From Saccharopolyspora galaxeae (GTDB taxonomy: Bacteria; Actinomycetota; Actinomycetes; Mycobacteriales; Pseudonocardiaceae), in NCBI RefSeq assembly GCF_016526145.1, contig NZ_JADDUE010000010.1, positions 1 through 64,000 of the forward strand: a DNA stretch of 64,000 nt, written 5' to 3'. The position numbers were made by a program, and so were the translations under genes. The notes below the pieces were generated by a model, which was not told the origin of the DNA, did not search any database, and saw nothing but the letters and a program-made list of their open reading frames with translations. Positions 15,435-24,945 of this stretch are shown here, piece after piece (position 1 is the stretch's first letter; each line of letters begins with the position of its first letter).

Positions 15435-16988
15435 ATGCCGGGTTCGCGGAATGCCGAGGACACCAGCATCGGAGGCTGGCTCACCGGCGCCGCCGGGCGT
15501 GCGCGCGACCGCGCGACACTGCTGGTCGACGGTGCAACCATCCGCTGCGGCGAGCTGGACGCGGCGGCCGAGCGGCTGGCCGGCGGGTTCGCTGAGCTCG
15601 GATTGCGACCGGGCGACCGCGTCTGCCTGATGATGCGCAGCAGCACCGCCGCGTTGCAGGTGTGGTTCGCCGCGGCGAAGGCGGGTCTGGTCGAGGTGCC
15701 GCTGAACGTCTCCAGCGGCAGGTACCTGCTCACCTACTTCCTCCGGCAAGCGGGCGCCAAAGCCGTGGCCTGCGACGCCGAGTTCGAGCCGTTGGTCGCG
15801 GAGTGCGCGGCCGAGGTGCCCGAGATCGTCCACATCGTCGTGCACGGCGAACCCGAAACCGGTCAGCGGCTCGCCGACCTGGCCGCGCACTCCGCCGGAC
15901 CGCTGCCCGCGGTGCGGCCTACCGACCCGGCGGTCGTGCTCTACACCTCCGGCACGACCGGCCCGCCGAAGGGCGTCGTGCTCAGCCACCGCGCGAACAT
16001 CAACCTGGCCAGGCACACCGTCGAGCTTCTCGGCTACACCGCGGCCGACCGGCTCTACAGCGTTTTCCCGCTGTTCCACAGCAATGCCCGCTACTGCAGC
16101 GTGATGGCCGCCATCGAGGCGGGCGCCGATCTGGTGCTGGACCGGCGGTTCTCGGCGAGCGGGTTCTGGGACATCTGCCGGGAGCACGGGATCACGGCGT
16201 TCAACTACCAGGGCGCGATGCTCAGCATCCTGCACAAGCAGCCGCCGCGGCCGGACGACGCCGACAATCCGGTGCGGCTGGCCTTCGGCGCGCCCTGCCC
16301 GCCGGAGATCTTCGCGGACTTCGAGCGCCGGTTCGGGCTGCGGCTCACCGAGATCTACGGCAGCACCGAGGTTTCCATCGTCACCGACATGCCACCAGGC
16401 AGGCGCAAGATCGGCACAGCCGGCAAGGAGTCGGCGAACTACCAGGTGGCGGTCGTCGATGAGCGCGACGAACCGGTTTCTTCCGGCACCGCAGGGGAAA
16501 TCGTGGCCCGGCCGAAGAAGCCGGGGTGGATGTTCGACGGCTACCACGACATGCCCGAGGCGACCGCGAAGAGCTGGCGCAACCTGTGGTTCCACACCGG
16601 CGATCGCGGTTTCCTCGACGAGGACGGGTTCTTGGTGTTCCTCGACCGGCTCAAGGACACGATCCGGCGGCGTGGCGAGAACATCTCGACTTGGGAGGTC
16701 GAGCGGGTCGTCGCCGACCATCCCGCCGTGGCTCAGGCCGCGGCCTACGGCGTGCCGTCCGAACTGTCCGAAGAGGACGTGATGGTCGCGATCGTGGTGC
16801 GCAACGGGAAGCTGGTTGAACCGGCCGAGTTGCTGCGGCACTGCACGAGCGGCCTGACCGATTTCGCGGTTCCGCGCTACGTGCGGGTGCTCGACGAGCT
16901 GCCGATGACACCGAGCCAGCGGGTGGAGAAGTACAAGTTGCGCGAACAGGGCGTCACCGCCGATACGTGGGACCGGGAGAGCTCATGA
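15435..16988 (+). CDS. Class I adenylate-forming acyl-CoA synthetase
   Basis: 517 residues. The AMP-binding signature LYTSGTTGPPKGVVLSHRAN lies near residues 173-192. EIYGSTEVSIV is the A5 block, WFHTGDRGFLDEDGFLVFLDRLKDTIRRRGENIS combines A7 and A8, and SQRVEKYKLRE carries the catalytic A10 lysine. Resemblance is to CaiC/medium-chain acyl-CoA ligases. It ligates a carboxylic acid to CoA via an acyl-AMP. The stop overlaps the enoyl-CoA hydratase start (ATGA), so ligase and hydratase form a two-gene catabolic operon. No clear ribosome site precedes the ATG. The acid substrate is unknown. Confidence 0.85.
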   Translation: MPGSRNAEDTSIGGWLTGAAGRARDRATLLVDGATIRCGELDAAAERLAGGFAELGLRPGDRVCLMMRSSTAALQVWFAAAKAGLVEVPLNVSSGRYLLTYFLRQAGAKAVACDAEFEPLVAECAAEVPEIVHIVVHGEPETGQRLADLAAHSAGPLPAVRPTDPAVVLYTSGTTGPPKGVVLSHRANINLARHTVELLGYTAADRLYSVFPLFHSNARYCSVMAAIEAGADLVLDRRFSASGFWDICREHGITAFNYQGAMLSILHKQPPRPDDADNPVRLAFGAPCPPEIFADFERRFGLRLTEIYGSTEVSIVTDMPPGRRKIGTAGKESANYQVAVVDERDEPVSSGTAGEIVARPKKPGWMFDGYHDMPEATAKSWRNLWFHTGDRGFLDEDGFLVFLDRLKDTIRRRGENISTWEVERVVADHPAVAQAAAYGVPSELSEEDVMVAIVVRNGKLVEPAELLRHCTSGLTDFAVPRYVRVLDELPMTPSQRVEKYKLREQGVTADTWDRESS

Positions 16989-17746
16989 CCGACGAGCTGC
17001 TGCGCTTCACCCGCAACCAGAACGGGAACGTCCTGCTGTTGACGATGGATCGTCCCGAGAAGCTCAACGCCATGGACCGCACCTGGTTCCGCGAGCTGCG
17101 CGAGATCATGCAGGAGGCCGGGGTGGGCGACGACGTGCGCGCGATCGTGCTCACCGGATCCGGGCGGGCGTTCTCCGCGGGCGGGGACATCGACATGTTC
17201 CACGACCTCGCCGGTGACGTGGAAAAGGTGCGCCCGCACCTGAAACTCGTGTACGAAGCGTTCAACTCGGTGGAACGGTGCGCGGTTCCGGTGATCGCCG
17301 CGGTAAACGGTCTGGCCTACGGCGGCGGGACGGAGCTGGCGCTGGCCTGCGATGTCGTGCTGGCCGGGGAATCCGCGCGGTTCGCGTTCAAAGAACCGCA
17401 CGTCGGACTCATGCCGGGTTACGGGATCGTGCGCGGGCCCGAAGTGATGGGGCGGCATTGGACGCGATACCTGGCTCTGTCCGGAAGGACCATCGACGCG
17501 CAACGTGCGGTGCGGGCGGGTCTGGTGCAGGAGGTCCACTCCGACGAGGCGCTGCTCGCCGAGGCGATGGGGCTGGCGGGCGAGATCGCGGCGAACTCAC
17601 CGCTGTCGGTCCAGGTGGGGAAGTCGTTCATCAACCGCGACGCGGTCGGCGGATTCGCCGAATCCACCGAGGCGACGGCGCTGCTGTTCGGCTCCGGCGA
17701 ACACCGCGCGGCGGTCGAAGAATTCCGACGCGCAAGGGGTCGGTGA
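16985..17746 (+). CDS. Enoyl-CoA hydratase/isomerase family protein
   Basis: 253 residues, canonical crotonase. RPEKLNAMDRTWFREL, the oxyanion-hole block GRAFSAGGDIDMF near residues 60-72, AAVNGLAYGGGTELALACDVVLA and FAFKEPHVGLMPGYG are all in order. Glu in GGTELAL and Glu in FKEPHVGL match the two catalytic glutamates, so hydratase activity is plausible. It is coupled to the upstream ligase by an ATGA overlap and would act on the enoyl-CoA derived from the ligase product. A 51-bp repeat lies 19 bases after the stop. Confidence 0.86.
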   Translation: MTDELLRFTRNQNGNVLLLTMDRPEKLNAMDRTWFRELREIMQEAGVGDDVRAIVLTGSGRAFSAGGDIDMFHDLAGDVEKVRPHLKLVYEAFNSVERCAVPVIAAVNGLAYGGGTELALACDVVLAGESARFAFKEPHVGLMPGYGIVRGPEVMGRHWTRYLALSGRTIDAQRAVRAGLVQEVHSDEALLAEAMGLAGEIAANSPLSVQVGKSFINRDAVGGFAESTEATALLFGSGEHRAAVEEFRRARGR

Positions 17747-17765
17747 GACCTCTTCTGAGACGATG

Positions 17766-17816
17766 GAGCGAACGGACCGTTGGTCCCAATAGATTGGGCG
17801 AGCAGTCCGTTCACTC
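17766..17816 (+). repeat. 51-bp hairpin repeat, copy 2
   Basis: It begins GAGCGAACGG and ends CCGTTCACTC, with a CCCAATAGATTGGG core that is itself palindromic. + orientation. It sits between the convergent hydratase and acetyltransferase genes, 20 bases from each stop, and is the only hairpin there. Confidence 0.9.
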
Positions 17817-17835
17817 GGAACGACGCAACGATTGC

Positions 17836-18141
17836 TCAGAGCGCGAACCGCTCCCTGTCCTCGGCCGCGACGAGGTCCAGGTAGTCCGGGTGCTTGGCGA
17901 TGAACCCCCGCACGAAGGCGCAGAACGGCTGGACCTTGAGGTTCCGCTGCCGCGCATCGTCCAGGGCGCCCCGGATCAGTTTGCTGCCGAGTCCTTGGCC
18001 GGAGTAGGCCGGGTCGATCTCGGTGTGCAGCAACGCCATGAGGTCCCGGTGCAGGTGGTATTCGACGTGCCCCGCGGCCGCGCCGTCGGCGGTGAGCTCG
18101 TAACGGGTGCGGTCGGGCTGGTCGTTCACCTCGGTGTGCAC
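17836..18141 (-). CDS. Small GNAT N-acetyltransferase (YjdJ type)
   Basis: 101 residues. It matches the short GCN5-related group with blocks RYELTADGAAAGHVEYHLH, LLHTEIDPAYSGQGLGSKLI and PFCAFVRGFIAKHPDYLDLV. The acetyl-CoA loop is AYSGQGLGSKL, and the late CAFVRGFIAKHP motif is characteristic. I chose the GTG at 18141 because GAGGAGC precedes it; the frame extends to 18231 without homology. Acceptor is unknown. It lies downstream of accA on the same strand (222-bp gap), probably separately transcribed. Confidence 0.82.
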   Translation of the reverse strand: MHTEVNDQPDRTRYELTADGAAAGHVEYHLHRDLMALLHTEIDPAYSGQGLGSKLIRGALDDARQRNLKVQPFCAFVRGFIAKHPDYLDLVAAEDRERFAL

Positions 18142-18363
18142 GGGAGCTCCTCGGTTGCCGGATCGCGAGCTGCTGCGCCCCCATGGTGCTGCTCGGCGGC
18201 AGCGGAGGCCACCGGCTGTCAGGCGCATCACTCGGCTGCCTGCGACGCGTGATCAGCCCGTCAGCGGCGATGTCCAGGGATGACGCGGGACGCCGGAGCG
18301 GCCGAGTTCCGGCCACCCCGGCCCCACGATCTTCGATCACGACAACCACGAGCCTGCGAGGGC

Positions 18364-20160
18364 TCAGTCCGCGATCCGGCACAGCGCGGCACCTTGCGCG
18401 ATGGAGTCCCCGGCCGCGGCCTCCAGCCCGCTGACCGTTCCGCTCTTGTGCGCGGTGATGGAGTTCTCCATCTTCATCGCCTCGAGCACCAGCAGCAGAT
18501 CACCGGTTTCCACCTGCTGGCCGTCCTCCGCGGCGATTTTGACGACGGTGCCCTGCATCGGCGCGGTGACCGAGTCGCCCGAGGGCTGGGTGCCCGAACC
18601 ACGCCGCTTGCGCGCCGGAGCCGGTTTGGCGCGCTGGGCGGGGGGAGCCGGAGTCGCCGCGAAATCCGCGGGCAGCTTGACCTCCAGCCGCCGGCCGCCG
18701 ACCTCGACGACGACCTCACGACCGTCCTGTGCGGACTCCGGAGCCTCCGGCGCGGGAGCCGGCGAGATCGTGTTGGCGAACTCGGTCTCGATCCAGCGGG
18801 TGTGCACGTCGAATCCGGATTCCGCGGTGAACGCGGGATCCCGCACCACGGCACGGTGAAACGGCAGCACCGTGGGGATTCCTTCGACCGTCATCTCCTC
18901 CAGAGCGCGGCGCGCCCGCTGCAGCGCCTGCGCGCGGGACGCGCCGGTGACGATGAGCTTCGCGAGCAGCGAGTCGAAGTTCCCGCCGATCGTGGTGCCC
19001 TCGTCGATGCCGCCGTCCACCCGGACACCCGGGCCGGACGGGGTGCGCAGGCGGGTCACCTTGCCGGGCGCGGGCATGAAGTCGCGTCCCGGATCCTCGC
19101 CGTTTATGCGGAATTCGATGGAGTGGCCGACCGGCTCCGGATCGGTGGTGTGCCGCAGCCGCTCGCCCTCGGCGATGCGGAACTGCTCGCGCACCAGGTC
19201 CAGTCCGGTGGTCTCCTCGGAGACCGGGTGCTCGACCTGCAGCCGGGTGTTGACCTCCAGGAACGAGATCGTGCCGTCCTCGCCGACGAGGAATTCCACC
19301 GTGCCCGCGCCGGAGTAGTGCGCTTCGGCGCAGATCGCCCGCGCCGCCTGGTGAATCCGGTCGCGCTGCTCGCCGGTCAGGAATGGGGCCGGGGCCTCCT
19401 CGACGAGCTTCTGGTGCCGCCGCTGCAGGGTGCAGTCGCGGGTGCCGACCACGACCACGTTGCCGTGCTGGTCGGCCAGCACCTGGGCTTCGACGTGCCG
19501 CGGCCGGTCCAGGTAGCGCTCCACGAAGCACTCCCCGCGGCCGAACGCCGAAGCGGCCTCGCGGAACGCGGACTCGTAGAGTTCGGGGATTTCTTCCAGC
19601 GTGCGCGCGACCTTCAGCCCGCGGCCACCGCCGCCGGATGCGGCCTTGATGGCGACCGGAAGACCGTGCTCGGTGGCGAACCGCACGACCTCGTCGGCGT
19701 CGCCCACCGGGTCCTTGGTGCCCGGCACCAGGGGCGCTCCCGCGCGGTCGGCGATGTGCCGCGCGGTGACCTTGTCGCCGAGGTCGCGGATCGCCTGCGG
19801 GGACGGGCCGATCCACACCAGACCGGCGTCGAGCACGGCCTGGGCGAAATCGGCGTTCTCGGACAGGAATCCGTAACCGGGGTGCACCGCATCGGCACCG
19901 GAGCGCCGCGCGGCGTCGAGGACCTTCTCGAAGTCCAGGTAGCTGTCCGCGGCGGTCTGCCCGCCGAGGGCGAACGCCTCGTCGGCCAGCCGCACGAAAG
20001 GTGCTTCGGCGTCCGGCTCGGCGTAGACGGCCACGCTTGCGATCTCCTCGTCCTGGCAGGCGCGGACCACGCGCACCGCGATCTCGCCGCGGTTGGCGAT
20101 CAGCACCTTCTTGAGCGCAGCGCTGGGCAGGTCAGCGCTGGACTGGTCGCTGTGAGGCAT
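18364..20160 (-). CDS. accA: Acyl-CoA carboxylase alpha subunit (biotin carboxylase + biotin carrier)
   Basis: 598 residues. Biotin carboxylase domain from about 15: [16 protein letters not shown], the ATP-grasp loop [15 protein letters not shown] near 173-187, and [18 protein letters not shown] near 293-310. A Pro/Ala linker (about 490-525) leads to the biotinyl domain, with the biotin lysine in EAMKMEN near residue 561. It carboxylates its own biotin with ATP and bicarbonate for the beta subunit, giving malonyl- or methylmalonyl-CoA. Third gene of accD-accE-accA. A 141-bp gap with 23-bp tandem repeats separates it from accE. Confidence 0.93.
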   Translation of the reverse strand: MPHSDQSSADLPSAALKKVLIANRGEIAVRVVRACQDEEIASVAVYAEPDAEAPFVRLADEAFALGGQTAADSYLDFEKVLDAARRSGADAVHPGYGFLSENADFAQAVLDAGLVWIGPSPQAIRDLGDKVTARHIADRAGAPLVPGTKDPVGDADEVVRFATEHGLPVAIKAASGGGGRGLKVARTLEEIPELYESAFREAASAFGRGECFVERYLDRPRHVEAQVLADQHGNVVVVGTRDCTLQRRHQKLVEEAPAPFLTGEQRDRIHQAARAICAEAHYSGAGTVEFLVGEDGTISFLEVNTRLQVEHPVSEETTGLDLVREQFRIAEGERLRHTTDPEPVGHSIEFRINGEDPGRDFMPAPGKVTRLRTPSGPGVRVDGGIDEGTTIGGNFDSLLAKLIVTGASRAQALQRARRALEEMTVEGIPTVLPFHRAVVRDPAFTAESGFDVHTRWIETEFANTISPAPAPEAPESAQDGREVVVEVGGRRLEVKLPADFAATPAPPAQRAKPAPARKRRGSGTQPSGDSVTAPMQGTVVKIAAEDGQQVETGDLLLVLEAMKMENSITAHKSGTVSGLEAAAGDSIAQGAALCRIAD

Positions 20161-20218
20161 GTTCGTTCTGCTCCCGCAAGTAGTCGCCGAGCGGTGCTCG
20201 GTGTCGGAAACTCCCGCT

Positions 20219-20301
20219 GCGCGGTGTCGGAAATGCGCGAGGCGCGGTGTTTGATGTGCGCGTCGCGCGGTGTTTGATGCGCGCGTCCGCGCGGTGCATC
20301 C
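20219..20301. repeat. Tandem ~23-bp repeats in the acc operon
   Basis: Three and a half imperfect units beginning GCGCGGTGT start at 20219, 20242, 20265 and 20289. The last unit runs into the accE stop codon. Units two and three share GCGCGGTGTTTGATG. The array lies between accE and accA. Confidence 0.75.
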
Positions 20302-20520
20302 TCACCAGGAAGCGGGTGAGGGCGACCAGGCGTTCGGCGGCTGGTAGCCGAACACCTGCCAGCGCGCGGGGGTCGTGGGTCGTGGTTTCGCGGGCTCCGG
20401 CGCGGAACCGGCCGCCGCGCCCAGCGCGATCAGCGCCGCGGCGAGCTCGGGATCGTCCGGATTGCCGCGCAGTACCCGGAAGTTCTGCTCGTCGTGCATG
20501 TCGGTGTCCACTTCGGTCAC
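20302..20520 (-). CDS. accE: Acyl-CoA carboxylase epsilon subunit
   Basis: 72 residues, the short, poorly conserved subunit specific to actinobacterial acyl-CoA carboxylases. FRVLRGNPDDPELAAALIAL near the start is the typical RV(V/L)RG..DPEELAAL pattern. The C-terminal RWQVFGYQPPNAWSPSPASW fits the usual W-rich tail. GTG at 20520 overlaps the accD TGA as GTGA; an internal ATG at 20499 is an alternative. Epsilon subunits stabilise the alpha-beta complex. Position between beta and alpha genes confirms the call. Confidence 0.85.
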   Translation of the reverse strand: MTEVDTDMHDEQNFRVLRGNPDDPELAAALIALGAAAGSAPEPAKPRPTTPARWQVFGYQPPNAWSPSPASW

Positions 20521-22127
20521 ATCGGCGGGATGCCGTGCCTGCGGTGCGGCAGGCTCGCCTTCTTGCGGCGCAGCATTTCCAGCGTGCGGGCCAGCACGTG
20601 CCTGGTCTCGGCCGGATCGATCACGTCGTCGACCAGGCCGCGCTCGGCCGCGTAGTAGGGGTGCATGAGTTCTTCGCGGTATTGCTCGGTGAGGTCGGCG
20701 CGCGCTTGCTCCGGATCCTCGGCCGCGGCGATCTCCTTGCGGAACACGATGTTGGCGGCACCGTCCGCGCCCATCACGGCGATTTCGTTGCTGGGCCAGG
20801 TGAACGACACGTCGGCGCCGATGGAGCGCGAGTCCATCACGATGTACGCGCCGCCGTACGCCTTGCGCAGGATGACCTGCACGCGCGGAACGCTCGCGGA
20901 GCAGTAGGCGTAGAGCAACTTGGCTCCATGCCGGATGATTCCCTGGTGCTCCTGATCGGTACCGGGGAGGAAGCCGGGCACGTCGACGAGCGTCACCAGC
21001 GGAATGCCGAACGCGTCGCAGGTGTGCACGAACCGCGCGGCCTTCTCGGACGCGTTGATGTCCAGCGCCCCGGCCAGCGTCTGCGGCTGGTTGGCGATCA
21101 GCCCGACGGGATGCCCGTCGATGCGGGCGAACGCGCACAGCACGTTGTTCGCCCAGTGCTGGTGCACTTCGAGGTAGTCCCCGTCGTCGGCGACCTCGTC
21201 GAGCACCGCGCGCATGTCGTAGGAGCGGTTCGGTTCGGCGGGCACCAGCTCGGTCAGCGAGTCGTTGCGCCGGTCGGCGGGGTCGCCGCTGTCGCTCACC
21301 GGCGGCGTTTCCTGGTTGTTGGACGGCAGCAGCGTAACCAGGTACCGCACGTCCTCGAGGCATTCGCGCTCGTCGTCGTGCACGAACGCGGCCACTCCGG
21401 ACCGGGTGGAGTGCACGTCGGCTCCGCCGAGCTCGTCGTGCGTGACCGCTTCGCCCGTGACGGCCTCCACCACCTCGGGACCGGTGATGAACATCTGCGA
21501 GATGTCCCGCACGATGAACACGAAATCCGTCAGCGCGGGGGAGTAGGCCGCGCCACCGGCGCACGGTCCGAGCATCACGCTGATCTGCGGGATCACCCCG
21601 GAAGCACGGACGTTGCGGCTGAAGATGCCGCCGTAGCCGGCCAGCGCCGTGACGCCCTCCTGGATCCGGGCGCCCGCGCCGTCGTTGAGACTGATCAGCG
21701 GCGCACCCGCCGTCTCGGCCATGTCCATGATCTTGTGGATCTTCTGCGCGTGCGATTCACCGAGCGAGCCGCCGAAAACGCGGAAGTCGTGCGCGTAGAC
21801 GAACACCGTGCGGTCGTCGATCTTGCCCCAACCGGTGATGACGCCGTCGGTGTGCGGGCGGTTGCGTTCCAGTCCGAAACCGGTGGCGCGGTGCCTGCGC
21901 AGTCCTTCGACCTCGACGAACGAATCAGCATCGAGCAGGGCCTCGATCCGTTCCCGGGCGGTGAGCTTGCCCTTGGCGTGCTGGCGCTCGGTGGCCTTCT
22001 CGCCAGGCCCGTCGTGGACGGTCCGGCGCTTTTCGTGCAGCTGGTCCACTCGGGAACGCATGTCCTGGGGGATGGACGTCTCCGGCGGTGCCGGAGTGCT
22101 GTCCTGGGCGTCGTTGACGCGGGTCAT
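20517..22127 (-). CDS. accD: Acyl-CoA carboxylase beta subunit (carboxyltransferase)
   Basis: 536 residues. Carboxyltransferase with two crotonase-like halves: RIEALLDADSFVEVEGL, NDGAGARIQEGVTALAGYGGIF and MLGPCAGGAAYSPALTDFVF in the N-half. The C-half has LVDVPGFLPGTDQEHQGIIRHGAKLLYAY and RKAYGGAYIVM, plus a final PHRRHGIPPM end typical of propionyl/acetyl-CoA carboxylases. Most similar in pattern to actinobacterial PccB/AccD. It transfers CO2 from biotin on AccA to acyl-CoA. First gene of the operon, coupled to accE. No strong ribosome site precedes the ATG at 22127. Confidence 0.92.
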   Translation of the reverse strand: MTRVNDAQDSTPAPPETSIPQDMRSRVDQLHEKRRTVHDGPGEKATERQHAKGKLTARERIEALLDADSFVEVEGLRRHRATGFGLERNRPHTDGVITGWGKIDDRTVFVYAHDFRVFGGSLGESHAQKIHKIMDMAETAGAPLISLNDGAGARIQEGVTALAGYGGIFSRNVRASGVIPQISVMLGPCAGGAAYSPALTDFVFIVRDISQMFITGPEVVEAVTGEAVTHDELGGADVHSTRSGVAAFVHDDERECLEDVRYLVTLLPSNNQETPPVSDSGDPADRRNDSLTELVPAEPNRSYDMRAVLDEVADDGDYLEVHQHWANNVLCAFARIDGHPVGLIANQPQTLAGALDINASEKAARFVHTCDAFGIPLVTLVDVPGFLPGTDQEHQGIIRHGAKLLYAYCSASVPRVQVILRKAYGGAYIVMDSRSIGADVSFTWPSNEIAVMGADGAANIVFRKEIAAAEDPEQARADLTEQYREELMHPYYAAERGLVDDVIDPAETRHVLARTLEMLRRKKASLPHRRHGIPPM

Positions 22128-22394
22128 GGAAGAACTCTGCCAATCAGGGAAGCAGGGGCGATCATGGATGAGCGGCCGATCGAGGAGCGGCCGACATGTT
22201 GGCTCGACACCGTCCGATGAGGACCGATGCGATCGATTTGCTGCACCGTCCGGCACCCGCACCGGACATCGTCCGGGACGGGCGCCGAGCGGCGCGGATT
22301 TTCCGGCGGCGGAGGGAAACGAGGTGGTCAGCCTCCGCCAGGCGCCCCATTGCGCGGTCGTTGCGGCACCCGCGGTCCCGCGGATGCCGCGATC

Positions 22395-23831
22395 TCAGGC
22401 GGGGACCGGGGTTTCGCGGTCGGTGACCAGCCGGGCCCGCCGCTGCCCGTGCCCGCTCGCCTGCTCGAAGGCGTACCCGATCCGCAGCAGGTCGAGATCG
22501 CGCTGCGGCGGGCCGACCAGCTGCACGCCCATCGGAAGCCCGCTTTCGGTGAAACCGGCCGGTACCGACAGCGCGGGCAGGCCGGTGACCGAGACCCACG
22601 AGCACGAGCGCATCCAGTCGAGGTAGCTCTCCTGCGGGATTCCCGTGATGCGCTGCGGGAATTCCTGCGCGAGGTCGAACGGCGCAACTTGGCTCACCGG
22701 CAGCGCCAGCACGTCGTAGTGCTCGAAGAACGCCTGCATCGTGTGGAACAGCTTGGTGTGCAGCATCGCGGCCCTGCCGATGTCCGGCCCGCTGAGCCTG
22801 CGGCCGTGCTCGATGTTGCGCGCCAGGCTGGACTTGACGTGCTCGCGGTGCTTGTCGAACAGCTCGCCCAGGGTCATCTCCAGGCTCCAGGACCGCAGCA
22901 CCTGGAACGCTTCGTCGGCGCCGGTGAAGTCCGGGCAGGTGTCGTCGACCTGGCAGCCCAGTTCCTCGAACACGGCAGCCTGGCGCTGCACCAGCTCGGC
23001 GGCCTCCGGCTCCACCGCCAATTCCCCGCCGAAGTCGGGGGAAACGGCGACGCGCAGTCCGCGAACATCGCTTTGCAGCGGCACGGCGAACTGCTCGCCC
23101 GGATCGTTCAGCGACTGCGGGCAGCGCTGGTCCGGCCCGGCGATCACGGACATCGCAAGTGCCACGTCGGACACCGAGCGGGCCATCGGCCCGTGCACGG
23201 TCAGCCGGTCCCAGCCGTACTTCGCGCGGATCGGCACCCGTCCCGGGGAGGGCCGGAACCCGACGACGTTGCAGAACGCCGCGGGGAACCGCAGCGAACC
23301 GCCCATGTCGCTGCCGTCGGCGAGGGGATGCATCCCGGCGGCGAGAGCGGCCGCGGCACCGCCGCTGCTCCCACCCGGCGTGCGGGTGAGGTCGTAGGGG
23401 TTGCGGGTCGGTCCGAACAACGGGTTGAACGTGTGCGCCCCGGCGGAGAACTCCGGGACGTTGGTCTTGCCGATGGTGATCGCGCCCGCGGCCCGCAACC
23501 GCTCGACGATCAGCTCGTCGCGCTTCGGGGTGCGGTCCCGCAGGATCGGCGAACCGGATGTCGTGCGGATCCCGGAGGTGGCGTGGGTGTCCTTGTGCGC
23601 GATGGGAATTCCGTGCAGCGGGCCCACTTCGGCCCCCGACGCGAGCTGATCGTCGGCGGCGCGGGCCTGCTCCATCGCCTGTTCGGCGACGAGGGTGACG
23701 ATCGCGTTCACGTGCGGGTTGAGTTGCTCTACCTGGTCGAGGTGGCTTCGCACCACCTCGCGGGCGCTGAGCTCGCCGGACCGCACAGCGGCGGCGAGTT
23801 CACCCGCGGTTTGCCAGTGGACGGGGGTCAT
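22395..23831 (-). CDS. Amidase (amidase-signature family)
   Basis: 478 residues. The Ser-cisSer-Lys triad is visible: Lys in GIPIAHKDTHATSGI near residue 80, and the Gly/Ser block TPGGSSGGAAAALAAGMHPLADGSDMGGSLR (read as parts) carrying both serines. FNPLFGPTRNPYDLTRTPGG precedes it. These enzymes hydrolyse amides to acid and ammonia; the exact substrate is not predictable. The ATG at 23831 has a perfect GGAGG seven bases upstream. A GntR regulator gene lies upstream on the same strand. An AT-rich segment with CGAAATTTTGCG (about 23925-23936) probably holds its promoter. Confidence 0.87.
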   Translation of the reverse strand: MTPVHWQTAGELAAAVRSGELSAREVVRSHLDQVEQLNPHVNAIVTLVAEQAMEQARAADDQLASGAEVGPLHGIPIAHKDTHATSGIRTTSGSPILRDRTPKRDELIVERLRAAGAITIGKTNVPEFSAGAHTFNPLFGPTRNPYDLTRTPGGSSGGAAAALAAGMHPLADGSDMGGSLRFPAAFCNVVGFRPSPGRVPIRAKYGWDRLTVHGPMARSVSDVALAMSVIAGPDQRCPQSLNDPGEQFAVPLQSDVRGLRVAVSPDFGGELAVEPEAAELVQRQAAVFEELGCQVDDTCPDFTGADEAFQVLRSWSLEMTLGELFDKHREHVKSSLARNIEHGRRLSGPDIGRAAMLHTKLFHTMQAFFEHYDVLALPVSQVAPFDLAQEFPQRITGIPQESYLDWMRSCSWVSVTGLPALSVPAGFTESGLPMGVQLVGPPQRDLDLLRIGYAFEQASGHGQRRARLVTDRETPVPA

Positions 23832-24094
23832 TGTTTCCTCCAGCGCAGCCGGCGACGGCCCGCGCGGCGGTGAGCGGGCTGGAGTCGGAGCGGACGACGT
23901 GAGCAACACTAAAGACGAAATTTTGCGAAAAGTTGAACAGGGGGCGCACAGCGTCATAATCAGGACACCGCCGGACAATCGTGCGGTATCGCGACCTGCG
24001 AGGACAATCTTCCGCGCGGCATTGAGTGACTTCGACCACGCCCTATTGGGTGCACCGCGGAGAGTACTGGATTTCCGGCTGGATTCGGCTCGGA

Positions 24095-24718
24095 TCAGTG
24101 CGCGGAAGCGTTCAGGTGCCTGGCCATTTCGAGTCCTGCGGTATGGGCGTGACCTGCTGCGATCGCTTCGGCGATGCGTGCGTGCTCGGCCGCGGCCGAC
24201 CCGCTGCGGGGTTCGCAGGGCGGGCTTTCCGCGTATTCCGCGGCTTCCCGCGCGAAATCGGCCAGCAGTGGGTTGTGCGCCGCCTCGCGCACCGTTTCAT
24301 GAAAATGTTCTAATATTCCTTGACCGTGCGCGGTCACTGCCGAGTCAAGGCTTGCGAGATCGGTGTCACCGCGATTCCGCGCGGCGAGTTCGGCGAGCTT
24401 CACCTCCAATGCCCGGTGCGCCTCGACCGCGGTCTCCGCGGCGTCCCGATCCGTGCGCGGTTGCGCGCCCGCCGCGTCGAGGTCGGTCCGGAGGTAGGTG
24501 CCGTTGCCGTGGCACACCTGCACGACGCCCTCGGATTCCAGTGCCACGACGGCTTGTTTGACCGAAGCGCGGCTCACGCCCAGCAGTTCGGCGAGCCTGC
24601 GTTCCGGTGGCAGGCGATCGCCCGTGCGCAGCCCTTCCGCGGCGATGTGCTCGCGCAGTTGGGCCAGCACCTGCTCGTAGAGCCGGGAGCGGTTCACTTC
24701 GCGGAAAACGGTCGGCAA
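24095..24718 (-). CDS. GntR-family transcriptional regulator (FadR/FCD type)
   Basis: 207 residues. The winged helix includes LREHIAAEGLRTGDRLPPERRLAELLGVSRASVKQAVVALESEGVV (residues about 21-66), standard for GntR. The C-terminal part has ALEVKLAELAARNR and HFHETVREAAHNPLL, as in an FCD-type helical ligand domain. The start is a TTG at 24718 with GAGGTG upstream. It lies upstream of the amidase on the same strand and likely controls it together with itself. Ligand is unknown. Confidence 0.83.
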   Translation of the reverse strand: MPTVFREVNRSRLYEQVLAQLREHIAAEGLRTGDRLPPERRLAELLGVSRASVKQAVVALESEGVVQVCHGNGTYLRTDLDAAGAQPRTDRDAAETAVEAHRALEVKLAELAARNRGDTDLASLDSAVTAHGQGILEHFHETVREAAHNPLLADFAREAAEYAESPPCEPRSGSAAAEHARIAEAIAAGHAHTAGLEMARHLNASAH

Positions 24719-24945
24719 GTGGCACCTCGCTGGAGTCGGGCACTTCGGACGATCCCGAATTTAGACAGCCGAAGTGGCCGAGTGGCTGAACCAACTGTGA
24801 CGCGCCGGTTAACAGAGCTCGCGTAAGGATGAGATCTGCCGCACAGGACGGTGTCCTATGTGGACCGTCCGCACAATTCGGTTGGTGCGGAGCGCGGCGC
24901 TACTGGTGCCAAGCGCGGCGAGGCGTTGCGGAGCACCGGCCGGAT

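Noticed and set aside
23925-23936. CGAAATTTTGCG as a defined operator of the amidase
   Set aside because: It is only an imperfect palindrome in an AT-rich promoter; too weak to list as a site.
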